NCBI RefSeq assembly: GCF_001639275.1
Contig: NZ_LWMU01000011.1
Span: forward strand, 1-55,935
Direction: 5' to 3'
Source: Methanobrevibacter oralis
Lineage (GTDB): Archaea > Methanobacteriota > Methanobacteria > Methanobacteriales > Methanobacteriaceae
Length of the DNA: 55,935 nt
Shown here: in pieces, positions 1 to 9,594 of the stretch
Numbering within the stretch: the stretch's first letter is position 1
Layout of the letters: each line of letters starts with the position of its first letter
The notes under the pieces: model-generated
Told to the model about the DNA's origin: nothing
The model's database searches: none
The model's input: only the letters and a program-made list of their open reading frames with translations
Position numbers and translations under genes: made by a program

Positions 1-263
1 TAATGCTTTAAATCAGCTTTAACTTCATGAATTTTAGAAAGTGGGATATCTTTATTAATATAAGCATTTCTACTCATATTACTATTTTAGTCACATTTAA
101 TATAAATATTTTTTGTCTAAAACTATATTTTACTAATTTCGAAGATAAAATAATTAAATATGATAATTTTAAAATAAAAATCTTCGAAGATAATAATAAA
201 ATATTTATTATTAAAACTAATTAAAATAATGATTAAGATTTGTATGGATGATATAAACCCTTT

Positions 264-395
264 AAGTATATTATTCCTGTATATAATACTGAAGAATATT
301 TAATAGATTGTTTAGATAGTGTTAAATCAACATTATCTGGCATTGAAATAATTTGCATTAATAATAAAACAACGGATAATTCTCTAATATACTGA
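264..395 (+). pseudogene. GT2 glycosyltransferase, N-terminal remnant
   Basis: This frame reads YIIPVYNTEEYLIDCLDSV, then an EIICIN segment and TTDNSL, and ends at TGA 393-395. That is the nucleotide-binding start of a GT2 domain, as in the intact genes downstream (IIPVYN, CLDSV, ICIDDGSTDNS). There is no start codon, the DDG is changed to NNK, and nothing recognisable follows. A 14-nt direct repeat (ATACTGAAGAATAT) lies at 286-299 and 389-402, so a slip or deletion between short repeats may have helped destroy the gene. It is a decayed relative of the following cluster. Confidence 0.75.
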
Positions 396-704
396 AGAAT
401 ATATTTGTAGGAATTTGTATCTTTTTATATTATTATTGTTAGTTAAAGTATTTTTCCAGTTTTATAATATTTTAGATTATGTTGAAAAATCAGTAAATAT
501 AATTAGTTAATCAGGAATTTTTTAGGAACTTAGATGATTTCACTTTATATAATTTATTTTATTATTATGATTTATTTTCAAAATTAAAGTTAGTAATTTA
601 TCTAAGGGGATTATTAATTAAGTTTTTTTTAAAATTCTATAATCTAGTCTTCTTTAAATATTATTAATTAGAAAATTATTACTAAATATTCTATTGTGGT
701 GTTT
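396..704. other. AT-rich gene-free stretch
   Basis: No convincing reading frame, RNA or repeat is visible. It probably holds further decayed coding sequence from the upstream GT2 remnant together with the promoter of the first intact glycosyltransferase gene. Confidence 0.5.
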
Positions 705-1724
705 ATGATTAAAGTTTCTGTTGTTATTCCTGTTTATAATGTTGAAGATTTTTTAGAGGAATGTTTAGATAGTGTTATTAATCAAACTTTAGAGGATATT
801 GAAGTTATTTGTATTGACGATGGATCAACTGATAATTCCTTAGAAATTCTTAATAACTATTCAAAAAAAGATAGTAGAATCCAAATAATAATTCAGGAAA
901 ATCAGGGGCATGCTGTAGCTACAAATAATGGAATAAAATTAGCTAAGGGTAAATATTTATTTTTAATGGATTCAGATGATATTTTAGAGTTAAATGCTCT
1001 TGAAGAGACATATAATGTAGCTGACGGGGATAATTTGGACTTTGTTATTTTTCAAGCAGTTAATTATTACATGGATACTAAACTTGTTAGAAGCGAGAAA
1101 TATAGTATGAATGCTTTAGCGGATTATGTTGGAGATAGAGTTTTTAATTATAAGGATATTAAAGAATTTATATTTAAAATTACTGTTACACCTTGGAGTA
1201 AATTATATAATAGGGAATTTATTTTAAATTCAGATGCTAAATTTCCAGATGGTCTTATTTTTGATGATAATGTATTTTTCTTTGATATTCTCTTTTCTGC
1301 TAAAAGAATTGGATTTTTAAAGAAACATTTATTTAAAAGACGTTGGCATTCATCATCTTCAACTACTTATGGCGGTTCTAAATTTATTGATTATATAAAG
1401 ATTTCAAACTTAATATGGGACGTTTTTAAAAAACATGATGTTTTTGATGAATTTAAGGAAGGACTTTATTCTAAAAAAACAGCTACGGTTTATTATTGGT
1501 ATAAAAAGATTAATGATAAGTTTAAGCAAGATTATTTTAATGAAATGAAAAAAGATTATCTTAAATTAGCTAATAATAAAGATTTTATATATAATTTAAA
1601 TAAAAATAATAAATTAATATTTGAAAGTGTTTTAAAATCAAATAATTATCATGAGTTTGATTTAAAAATGAAAAATAAAAAATCTATTAGTTCAATTTTG
1701 GATAAAATTTTAAGATTTTTTTAA
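705..1724 (+). CDS. GT2 family glycosyltransferase
   Basis: Probable inverting or retaining GT2 (GT-A fold) sugar transferase acting on a nucleotide sugar at the inner membrane face. The N-terminus has VSVVIPVYN, then CIDDGSTDNS and the metal-binding LMDSDD near residue 90; a later FDDN segment sits where the ED acidic motif of these enzymes lies. The rest is a helical C-terminal region of uncertain role. The frame extends upstream to GTG 696, but ATG 705 is preferred because a GGTG ribosome site (699-702) stands just before it. It is the first intact gene of a cluster of surface-glycan enzymes separated by about 3-11 nt. It lacks the SWK C-terminal signature found in four neighbours. The sugar donor and acceptor cannot be told from sequence. 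Confidence 0.88.
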   Translation: MIKVSVVIPVYNVEDFLEECLDSVINQTLEDIEVICIDDGSTDNSLEILNNYSKKDSRIQIIIQENQGHAVATNNGIKLAKGKYLFLMDSDDILELNALEETYNVADGDNLDFVIFQAVNYYMDTKLVRSEKYSMNALADYVGDRVFNYKDIKEFIFKITVTPWSKLYNREFILNSDAKFPDGLIFDDNVFFFDILFSAKRIGFLKKHLFKRRWHSSSSTTYGGSKFIDYIKISNLIWDVFKKHDVFDEFKEGLYSKKTATVYYWYKKINDKFKQDYFNEMKKDYLKLANNKDFIYNLNKNNKLIFESVLKSNNYHEFDLKMKNKKSISSILDKILRFF

Positions 1725-1734
1725 ATGTGATATT

Positions 1735-2877
1735 ATGGTAAAAGTTTCAGTTATTATTCCAGTTTATAATGCTTCTAATTATCTAAAAGAATCTCTTAAT
1801 TCTATTTTAAATCAGACATTAGATGATATTGAAGTTATTTGTGTTGATGATGATTCACAAGATAATTCATATGATATTTTAGTTGATTTTGCATCTAAGA
1901 ATAGTAATATTTTAGTTTTAAATCAAAAACATAATGGTGGTGGAGCTGCTCGTAATATGGCTTTAAAACATGCTAAAGGTAAATATATTTATTTTATGGA
2001 TGCTGATGATATTTTAGATAAAAAAGCTTTGGATGAGTTTTATCATATAGCAGAAGAAAAATCGCTTGATTTTTTAATTTTTCAAGCTATTAATTATGAT
2101 GATGATACTGGAGAGTATTTTGAAACTGCTAAATATTCAATGAATAAGTTATATGATTTTGTAGAGGATAATATCTTTTCTTTTGATGATTTAGGAGATT
2201 ATATTTTTAATGTTAATATGACTCCTTGGTGTAAGTTTTATAATCGAGAATTTATTTTAAAAACTGGTGCTAGATTTGCTGAGGGATTGATTTTTCATGA
2301 TAATATTTTTCATTGGCAAATGTTTTTCGATGCAAAAAGAATATATTTTTATAAAAAATCTTACTATACAAGAAGAAGACATTCTAAATCATCAACAGGG
2401 GCTTGTGATGAACGTCATATTAACACAATTAAAATAAACAATCTAATTATTCAGGAATTTATTAATCACGGATATTTTGATAAATATAAAAAAAAATTAT
2501 ATAATAAAAAATTAAATACTATTTTTTTAAGATACTCTGAGATTCAAGATCAGTTTAAATCCTCTTTTTATGATGCTATGAAGAAAGATTTTTCTAAAAT
2601 TCTAAATCATGAAAAATACGATGAAGTTATGCACTGTTTAAATGAACTTAATAAAGACAGGTTTACAAGTGTAATTAAAGCCGATAATTTTGAAGAATTT
2701 GAATTATTACTTTTAAACGTTGATTTGAGAAATGAAAATAGAAAATTAAAAGTTAAAAATAGAAAATTAAAAAAAGATGTAAAAAAAGCCAAGAAGTTAA
2801 ATAAGTCAATTATCAATTCTAATAGTTGGAAATTAACTAAACCTTTAAGAGCTTTAAAAAGGTGGCATGATGCCTAA
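1735..2877 (+). CDS. GT2 family glycosyltransferase with C-terminal coiled coil
   Basis: GT2 sugar transferase: VSVIIPVYN at the start, CVDDDSQDNS, FMDADDIL near residue 85, and a GLIFHDN segment in place of the usual acidic (E/D)DN. After the catalytic domain comes a lysine/asparagine-rich predicted coiled coil (roughly residues 325-360), ending with the signature SNSWKLTKPLR that recurs in neighbouring genes. The gene overlaps the next one, so translation is probably coupled. A 43-nt stretch (1978-2020) is identical to part of the next gene, which points to recent duplication or gene conversion. Substrate unknown. Confidence 0.88.
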   Translation: MVKVSVIIPVYNASNYLKESLNSILNQTLDDIEVICVDDDSQDNSYDILVDFASKNSNILVLNQKHNGGGAARNMALKHAKGKYIYFMDADDILDKKALDEFYHIAEEKSLDFLIFQAINYDDDTGEYFETAKYSMNKLYDFVEDNIFSFDDLGDYIFNVNMTPWCKFYNREFILKTGARFAEGLIFHDNIFHWQMFFDAKRIYFYKKSYYTRRRHSKSSTGACDERHINTIKINNLIIQEFINHGYFDKYKKKLYNKKLNTIFLRYSEIQDQFKSSFYDAMKKDFSKILNHEKYDEVMHCLNELNKDRFTSVIKADNFEEFELLLLNVDLRNENRKLKVKNRKLKKDVKKAKKLNKSIINSNSWKLTKPLRALKRWHDA

Positions 2878-3985
2878 GGTTTCTGTTATTATTCCAGTTT
2901 ATAATGCTCAAAAATATTTAAAAGAAGCATTAGACAGTGTTTTGAATCAAAGTTTAAAAAGTATAGAAGTTATTTGTATTGATGACGGGTCAATCGATAA
3001 TTCTTTTAATATTTTAAATGAATATTCATTAAAGGATAATCGTATTAAAATATTTAAACAAGAAAATAAAGGTGCAGGAGCTGCCCGTAATTTTGCTTTA
3101 AATCAATCTAAGGGTAAATATATTTATTTTATGGATGCTGATGATATTTTAGATACAAATGCTTTAAAACAGTTTTATAAAATATCAGAAGAAAATTCAC
3201 TTGATTTTTTAATTTTCCAGGCTATTAATTATAATGAAGAAAAAAGCACTTATTATAATATTCCAATATATTTAATGGATGATTTAATAAATGATAAAGT
3301 ATTTTCTTTTGATGAATTAGATGATAATATTTTTAAGATCAATGTAACTGCATGGTCTAAGTTTTACAATAAAGACTATTTATTAAAAATCGGTGCAATT
3401 TTTCCCGAGGGAGTAATATTTGAGGATAATTTATTTTTTTGGAAAACAATGTTTCATGCAAAAAGAATATTATTTTACAAAAAATGTTTATATATTCATA
3501 GAATACACTTAAAATCATCAACTAGACTTTGTGATGAACGTTTTATTGATACAATTAAAATTAATAATTTAATTGTCCAAGAATTTATTAATGAAGGATA
3601 TTTTGATAAATATAAAAAAGAATTATTTAATAAAAAGGTAATGCTTACATCTGTTAGATATAGAACTGTTCATGAGGATTTTAAGAAGTATTTTTACGAA
3701 AAAATAGTGGAAGATTTTACAAAAATTCTTAATCATGAATATTATGATGATTTTAGAGATAGTTTAGGTGAAATCAATACTCTTAGATTTGAAAATGCAA
3801 TTTTATCAAAGAATTTCAAAGAATATGATTTAAAAAGCCAATATATCGAACTTAAACGTGAAAATAGGGAAATTTTAAAAGAAAATAATAGCTTAAAAAG
3901 GCAGATTAATAAGTTAAATAAGAAAAATAAGCAATTATTATCTTCAAAAAGTTGGAAGATTACTAAAATATTTAGGAGAAATTAA
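2870..3985 (+). CDS. GT2 family glycosyltransferase with C-terminal coiled coil
   Basis: GT2 sugar transferase closely related to the preceding gene: VSVIIPVYN, CIDDGSIDNS, FMDADDIL, and VIFEDNLFF carrying the acidic ED motif that the previous protein has lost. A coiled coil follows and the chain ends SSKSWKITKIFR. Two ATGs stand side by side at 2867 and 2870; GGTGG at 2861-2865 is better spaced for 2870. It overlaps the end of the preceding gene by 8 nt, and only 3 nt separate it from the next. The intact acidic motif suggests this copy is catalytically competent; whether the previous one is remains open. Confidence 0.87.
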   Translation: MPKVSVIIPVYNAQKYLKEALDSVLNQSLKSIEVICIDDGSIDNSFNILNEYSLKDNRIKIFKQENKGAGAARNFALNQSKGKYIYFMDADDILDTNALKQFYKISEENSLDFLIFQAINYNEEKSTYYNIPIYLMDDLINDKVFSFDELDDNIFKINVTAWSKFYNKDYLLKIGAIFPEGVIFEDNLFFWKTMFHAKRILFYKKCLYIHRIHLKSSTRLCDERFIDTIKINNLIVQEFINEGYFDKYKKELFNKKVMLTSVRYRTVHEDFKKYFYEKIVEDFTKILNHEYYDDFRDSLGEINTLRFENAILSKNFKEYDLKSQYIELKRENREILKENNSLKRQINKLNKKNKQLLSSKSWKITKIFRRN

Positions 3986-3988
3986 ATA

Positions 3989-5245
3989 ATGGTTAAAATT
4001 TCTATTATAATTCCAGTTTATAATGCAAGTAAGTACCTTAAAGAAACAATAATGAGTGTGGTTAATCAATCATTTAAAGATTTTGAGATTATTTGCATTG
4101 ATGATGGATCATTAGATAATTCGTTAGAAATTTTAAATGAATTATCTGATAATTATAATCATGTTAAAATACTTAAACAATTTAATCAAGGGGCAGGTAA
4201 AGCTCGTAATTATGGTTTAGATGAAGCTAAAGGGGATTATGTTGCTTTTTTAGATGCTGATGATATTTATGTTGATGAACATGCATTGGAAATGCTTTAT
4301 AAGGTAGCTATTGAAAATGATGCTGATATTGTTTGTGGGAATTTGAAAAAAATCACACAAGATCGGGTTTTAATCGATAATCCTAATTGTAAGGAGAATA
4401 ATTATTATTGTTTTGATGAGTTTTGCACTATTTCTCCTGCTGAATATGGTGTCCCATGGGCGTTTTATAAAAATATTTTTAAAAAATCTTTTTTAGATGA
4501 TAATAACATACGATTTAAGGATTTAATTAGAGGTCAAGATCCTGTATTTCTATCTGAGGCATTAGCTAATGTGGAAGTTCTTTATGGTGTTCCAGTTGAT
4601 TTTTATGCATATATGTTTCCTCTTAGAGGAAAGCCTTATTATAAAGTTAACACTAGCTTAAAAAAATTACATTATATTACCCATTATAAAGATACTTTTG
4701 ATATTTTAGAAAAAGCAGGTTTATTTAATTTATCTGAACAATATAAGCCTAAATTTATTAAATATCTTAATTATTCTATTAAAACTCAAAACCTTGAAAT
4801 TTATAAATTGGTTATAGATGTTTTTGGTAAAAATAATGATTACTTTGATAACTTTCAAAATGAATATAATTTATTTATTGCATCTCATATGATGCATATG
4901 CTTTTAATTAATGATAATAATGATTATTTTAATAAAATACGTGAAGAACTTAATAATTTGGATATATTGAATAATAATTTGCTTCCAATTGAGCTATATG
5001 AAAATATTAAATTATTATTTGAAGCTACTAATTATAAAGAATATAAAAATAAATATTTTAAATTAAAAATAAGTCAGATTAAAAGAGAATATGATTTATT
5101 AACTGAAAAGAACAATTCATTAATAGATGAAAATACAAAATTAAATAGTAAGTTAAAAAATCAAAAAGAATTAACAAATGCTCTTTTAAATTCAAAAAGT
5201 TGGAAAATAACAAGTGTTTTAAGAAAAATTAAAAAACAACATTAA
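3989..5245 (+). CDS. GT2 family glycosyltransferase with C-terminal coiled coil
   Basis: GT2 sugar transferase of about 418 residues. The N-terminal fold shows ISIIIPVYN, CIDDGSLDNS and FLDADDIY; the middle part (VPWAFYKNIFKK, then RGQDPVF) differs from the other paralogues, so donor or acceptor specificity is probably different. The last ~50 residues form a coiled coil ending NSKSWKITSVLRK, the shared signature of this cluster. Start ATG 3989 follows the previous stop by 3 nt. Likely co-transcribed with the flanking glycosyltransferases. Confidence 0.87.
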   Translation: MVKISIIIPVYNASKYLKETIMSVVNQSFKDFEIICIDDGSLDNSLEILNELSDNYNHVKILKQFNQGAGKARNYGLDEAKGDYVAFLDADDIYVDEHALEMLYKVAIENDADIVCGNLKKITQDRVLIDNPNCKENNYYCFDEFCTISPAEYGVPWAFYKNIFKKSFLDDNNIRFKDLIRGQDPVFLSEALANVEVLYGVPVDFYAYMFPLRGKPYYKVNTSLKKLHYITHYKDTFDILEKAGLFNLSEQYKPKFIKYLNYSIKTQNLEIYKLVIDVFGKNNDYFDNFQNEYNLFIASHMMHMLLINDNNDYFNKIREELNNLDILNNNLLPIELYENIKLLFEATNYKEYKNKYFKLKISQIKREYDLLTEKNNSLIDENTKLNSKLKNQKELTNALLNSKSWKITSVLRKIKKQH

Positions 5246-5255
5246 GGATGGTATT

Positions 5256-6578
5256 GTGAATATTACAGTTATTGGTGCTGGTTATGTAGGTATTGTAACT
5301 TGTGCATGTTTTTCAAAGATGGGAAATAAAGTTTATTGTGTTGATATTGATAATCAAAAAATTAATAACCTTAAAAATAACATAATGCCTATTTATGAAC
5401 CTAATTTAAAAACACTTGTTAAGGAATGTCAAAATAAAAACGATTTATTATTTACAAATAATCTTAAAGAAGCATTAGATGACTCAAATATTATTTTTAT
5501 AGCTGTAGGTACTCCAATGGATGATGATGGAAGTGTTAATTTAGATTATATTTTTTCTGCTGCTCGTGATATTGCAAATAATATTACTAGAGATTCCTTA
5601 GTTGTTGTTAAATCAACAGTACCAGTAGGGACATGTTTTAAAATAAAAAAATACATTGAAAATATTCTTGATGAAAAAAATTCTTCAGTTAAAATTAATA
5701 TTGCATCAAATCCAGAATTTTTAAAGGAGGGTAATGCTATTGAAGACTGTTTACATCCAGATCGTGTGATAATTGGGTGTGATAATTATGAAATTTATGA
5801 AATTTTAAAAGATTTATATTCTTCTTTTGTTTTAAATCATGATAGATTTATTTTTATGGATATTAAAAGTGCTGAAATGACTAAATATGTTTCTAATGCA
5901 ATGCTTGCTACTAAAATTTCATTTATGAATGAAATAGCTAATATTTGTGATGTTACAGGAGTTAATATTAAAAACATTCGCTTAGGTGTTGGTTCCGATA
6001 AAAGAATTGGTTATGATTATATTTATTCTGGATGTGGATATGGAGGAAGTTGTTTTTCAAAAGATGTTCGTGCACTAATTAAAACTGCTGAAAATAATGG
6101 TTATAGAACAAACATATTACCTAATGTTGAGATGGTCAATAAAAAACAGAAAATGCTTTTAATAAGAAAGATTGTAGATAAATTTGGTGAAGATTTATCA
6201 GCTCTTAATTTTGCTATTTGGGGTCTTTCATTTAAACCAGATACGGATGATGTAAGGGAAGCTACATCACTTGTTGTAATCTCAGAAATTATTAAAAAAG
6301 GCGGTAAAGTCAAAGTATATGATCCTAAAGCTCAAAGTGAATTTAAAAAAGAGATTTCCAACGACTATCTAAGTTCTATCGAATTTACAAATAACCGTTA
6401 TGATGCTTTAAATGATTGTGATGCATTAGTTTTAATTACTGAATGGAAAGAATTTAGAAATCCTGATTTTGATATTTTATCAAAAAGATTAAAGCGAAAA
6501 ATCATTTTTGATGGCAGGAACATTTACAATAAACGAATTATAAATTTAGGCTTTGAATTATATCAAATTGGATGCTAG
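5256..6578 (+). CDS. UDP-glucose 6-dehydrogenase family protein
   Basis: NAD-dependent dehydrogenase that oxidises C6 of a UDP-sugar to the uronic acid, most likely UDP-glucose to UDP-glucuronate. The N-terminal Rossmann motif GAGYVG lies at residues 7-12, the central helical domain contains the AVGTPM and KSTVPVGT segments, and the catalytic cysteine is in GYGGSCFSKD near residue 265. Length (440) is normal for the family. The start is GTG 5256, with AAGGATGG as ribosome site. Placed among glycosyltransferases, it should supply an acidic sugar for the glycan built by this cluster. A UDP-ManNAc or UDP-GlcNAc dehydrogenase cannot be excluded, but the overall motifs fit Ugd better. Confidence 0.85.
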   Translation: MNITVIGAGYVGIVTCACFSKMGNKVYCVDIDNQKINNLKNNIMPIYEPNLKTLVKECQNKNDLLFTNNLKEALDDSNIIFIAVGTPMDDDGSVNLDYIFSAARDIANNITRDSLVVVKSTVPVGTCFKIKKYIENILDEKNSSVKINIASNPEFLKEGNAIEDCLHPDRVIIGCDNYEIYEILKDLYSSFVLNHDRFIFMDIKSAEMTKYVSNAMLATKISFMNEIANICDVTGVNIKNIRLGVGSDKRIGYDYIYSGCGYGGSCFSKDVRALIKTAENNGYRTNILPNVEMVNKKQKMLLIRKIVDKFGEDLSALNFAIWGLSFKPDTDDVREATSLVVISEIIKKGGKVKVYDPKAQSEFKKEISNDYLSSIEFTNNRYDALNDCDALVLITEWKEFRNPDFDILSKRLKRKIIFDGRNIYNKRIINLGFELYQIGC

Positions 6579-6581
6579 ATT

Positions 6582-7943
6582 ATGAATAAAACATTAGTTA
6601 TATCTTATTTTTTCCCACCAAGTAATTTTACATCAGCAGTTGTTCAAGCCAAACGAATTATATCAAATAAGGAACATGTTGATTTATTATATGTAGATGA
6701 TGGAGGTAGCTACAATAGCTTAAGAGAGTTGGTCGATGAGTTCATTGATTTAAAAATCCCGATTAAGATTAATGCTGAAAACAAACTGGATATAATTAAA
6801 GAATTTAATAATTCAATTTCGCATATTAAAAAAGATTATAGTGCTGTTTATAGTAGGTCATGGCCTGAATATAATCATTTTTTAGCTTTAGAATATAAAC
6901 TTGAAAATCCTAATGTTCTTTGGAGGGCTGAGTTTTCAGATCCTATTTTTGTTAATATTGATAATTCAAGAAGAAAAAACAAACTAAATTTTGATGATGA
7001 CTATATTAATAAAGTTAATAGTAAAATAGCTAAATTAAATAAGGACTTACCATTGATAGCTAATCCTGTTAATACATTTGCCTTAGTTGAGTATTTAACA
7101 TTTATTTTTGCTGATGAAATAATTTTTACTAATTATAATCAAAGAGAGATCATGTTAAAATCATCGCCATGGGATGTTTATGATTTGGTTGTGTCTAAAT
7201 CAATTATTAAGGCTCATCCAACACTCGATAATGATTATTACAATATTAAATCATCAGATATTGATTTAGATGATGATTGTATTAATATTGCTTATTTTGG
7301 AAATGACTATTATAGTCAAAGACATTTTGAAAGCTTATTTTACGCTTATGATTCATTAGTTCACAAATATAAGAATAAAATTAAGTTTTATTTCTTTTTA
7401 TCTAATGATAAATTATTTAGATTATTTATTAAAGATTTAGAAATAACTAATAACATCATTATTAAAAAACCGATTGATTATTTGGAATTTTTAAATGCGT
7501 GTAATAAATTTGATGTTTTACTTGTAAATGATGTTATTACTAATTATTCATTTGAATTTAACCCATATTTGCCATCAAAACTTGCTGATTATTTAGGCTC
7601 TAGTAGTGATATTTGGGCAATCTGTGAAAGTGGCAGTATTTTATGTGGTGTTGATTGTAGATATAAATCTGATATTCATGATTATGACTCTTCTCGAGAA
7701 GTATTGCTTAAATTATTAAATGATTATAATTTGTCCGATGAAAACTTTGAATTTAATAGTGGCTATGTAGATTATAGGCTAACAATTTTAAATGAATTAG
7801 TTGAAGAGGAATATAATAAAAATGTCAAGCTAAATAAACAAATCAAATCTCTTAAGGGTCAACTTAAACATGTAAGGAATAAAAATAATGAAATGTTATC
7901 ATCAAAGAGTTGGAAGTTAACAAAAATATTTAGAAAAAAATAG
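6582..7943 (+). CDS. GT-B-like glycosyltransferase family protein with SWK C-terminus
   Basis: A 453-residue protein without the GT2 motifs. The N-terminus (LVISYFFPPSN) and the later segment PYLPSKLADYLGSSSDIWAI resemble the start and donor-site region of GT4-type GT-B glycosyltransferases, so I infer a sugar transferase or an inactive relative. Its last ~45 residues are a coiled coil ending SSKSWKLTKIFRKK, nearly identical to the ends of three neighbouring GT2 proteins despite the unrelated catalytic part. This suggests the tail is an exchangeable module for docking to a shared partner. It lies 3 nt after the dehydrogenase gene and 8 nt before the next GT2. Confidence 0.65.
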   Translation: MNKTLVISYFFPPSNFTSAVVQAKRIISNKEHVDLLYVDDGGSYNSLRELVDEFIDLKIPIKINAENKLDIIKEFNNSISHIKKDYSAVYSRSWPEYNHFLALEYKLENPNVLWRAEFSDPIFVNIDNSRRKNKLNFDDDYINKVNSKIAKLNKDLPLIANPVNTFALVEYLTFIFADEIIFTNYNQREIMLKSSPWDVYDLVVSKSIIKAHPTLDNDYYNIKSSDIDLDDDCINIAYFGNDYYSQRHFESLFYAYDSLVHKYKNKIKFYFFLSNDKLFRLFIKDLEITNNIIIKKPIDYLEFLNACNKFDVLLVNDVITNYSFEFNPYLPSKLADYLGSSSDIWAICESGSILCGVDCRYKSDIHDYDSSREVLLKLLNDYNLSDENFEFNSGYVDYRLTILNELVEEEYNKNVKLNKQIKSLKGQLKHVRNKNNEMLSSKSWKLTKIFRKK

Positions 7944-7951
7944 GTAAAATC

Positions 7952-9058
7952 ATGACAAAAATATCTGTTATAGTTCCAGTTTATAATGTTGAAGACTATT
8001 TAGGTGAATGCTTAGATAGTCTAATCACACAAACACTTAGTGACATTGAAATAATTTGCATAAATGATGGATCTACAGATAATTCTCTAGAAATATTAAC
8101 TAACTACTCAAAAAGGGACTCAAGAATTAAAATCATAACACAAGAAAATAAAGGACTATCAAGTGCTAGAAATCGGGGTTTTGAATTTATAAATGGCAAA
8201 TACACTTATTTTATAGATAGTGATGATATTTTAAAGTCAGATGCATTAGAAAAGCTATATAATTTGGCTTGTGATAAAAACACTGATTTTATAATTTTTA
8301 AATTAATCAACTTTGACAGCGAAACTAAAGAATTTTCTAAAAACGATTACTTTGAGGCTAAAAAATTAGCTAAACGGGTTGAAAATAAAGTATTTAATTA
8401 TAAAGACATTATTGATATTGTATTTTCAACACCTGTAAGTACTCCTGGAAATTTCTATAAAAGTGAATTTGTAAAAAACTTTCGATTTATTGAAAATAAG
8501 ATATTTGAAGATAACTTATTCTTTGCAGAATGTATTTTCAATGCAAAAAGAGTCTATTTTTTAAACCAACATTTATATTACAGAAGAATAAGACCAGATT
8601 CAATTACAACAACACCTACAAAAAATTATGTAGACAGAATTTATATTTCAAATCGGATTTTTGATTTAACAAAGAAATTAAATCTTTTTGAAGATTGTAA
8701 AAAACAGCTCTACAATAAAAAGATTAATCTAGCTTATAATTATTTGTTTGAGCTAGAAGGTGAAGATAGAGAATATTTTTTTAGTGAGGTTAAAAAGGAT
8801 TTTCAAAACAAGAAAGAAGAGTTTGAAGGGGATCATGATTTTTTAAAAGTTTTATATCCAAAATCAAAGAAAATATTCTATGCAGGATTATCATCTACTT
8901 CCGCTAATGAATTTAAATTAGCTGTTGAGAGTGAAACATCGGATCATAGTGTCACATTAGAAAAAGAAAATGATGGCTTTAAGAAAAAAATAAAAAAGGA
9001 TTTTAAATCATTAATTCCTTTTAAAAATATTAATTTTAAATTTTTAAAGTTTAAATGA
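7952..9058 (+). CDS. GT2 family glycosyltransferase
   Basis: GT2 sugar transferase, last intact gene of the first glycan cluster. Visible motifs are ISVIVPVYN, CINDGSTDNS, FIDSDDIL and KIFEDNLFF with the acidic ED pair. The C-terminus is basic and lysine-rich but lacks both the long coiled coil and the SWK signature. It resembles the 705-1724 protein and the decayed copy at 264-395 more than the middle three. Acceptor and donor unknown. Confidence 0.87.
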   Translation: MTKISVIVPVYNVEDYLGECLDSLITQTLSDIEIICINDGSTDNSLEILTNYSKRDSRIKIITQENKGLSSARNRGFEFINGKYTYFIDSDDILKSDALEKLYNLACDKNTDFIIFKLINFDSETKEFSKNDYFEAKKLAKRVENKVFNYKDIIDIVFSTPVSTPGNFYKSEFVKNFRFIENKIFEDNLFFAECIFNAKRVYFLNQHLYYRRIRPDSITTTPTKNYVDRIYISNRIFDLTKKLNLFEDCKKQLYNKKINLAYNYLFELEGEDREYFFSEVKKDFQNKKEEFEGDHDFLKVLYPKSKKIFYAGLSSTSANEFKLAVESETSDHSVTLEKENDGFKKKIKKDFKSLIPFKNINFKFLKFK

Positions 9059-9158
9059 CATTATAGCTAATAAATGTAAGTTTTAGGTTAATTATGCAAT
9101 ATATGATATTATAATGTTCATATTTTAGCTAAATAACAATTGTTGGGGGGAGCTTATA

Positions 9159-9552
9159 ATGGGATTCGATAAAGAATAATTTAAAAAATTATTGCATTAT
9201 ATCATACACAAATGTGGATTAAACCCGAATGTAGGAAAAACAGTAATTTACAAATTATTATATTTTTCAGATTTCAATTGCTTTGAACTATATGAAAAAG
9301 CATTAACTAATGAAAAATATAGAAAATTACCCTATATAGAGTAAGAAATTATGACTCAAACTGATGCGGGTTATGACAAAAATACTGAAAATGATGAATA
9401 TTTTCGTATTGCTGGTTTAGATAAATGCATGACATTACCTGCTTTTGTTGCTAATGTTATCTAATTGTGAAAAAATGAATTAAATTGGTTTGGATAATAA
9501 AGTTATTAAAGAACAAATAAAAAATTATAATCATGAAATTCCTTTAAATTAA
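9159..9552 (+). pseudogene. SocA/Panacea (DUF4065)-like protein, decayed
   Basis: A strong ribosome site (GGGGGGAG, 9145-9152) precedes ATG 9159, but codon 7 is a stop (9177) and another in-frame stop is at 9342. Between them the frame reads KKLLHYIIHKCG, GKTVIYKLLYFSDF and YEKALT, the pattern of the Panacea/SocA antitoxin domain (DUF4065). Further frames (DEYFRIAGLDKCMTLPAF, then NHEIPLN) are decayed downstream coding sequence; the first of these I cannot place. The intact expression signals and broken frame suggest recent inactivation. Confidence 0.65.
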
Positions 9553-9594
9553 TTTAGTAATTATATATGCTAAAATTAAAATCAGGTAGTAATC

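Noticed and set aside
27-224. 65-codon open frame on the plus strand
   Set aside because: Composition is only that of AT-rich filler (Ile, Asn, Phe, Lys); no ribosome site or family similarity.
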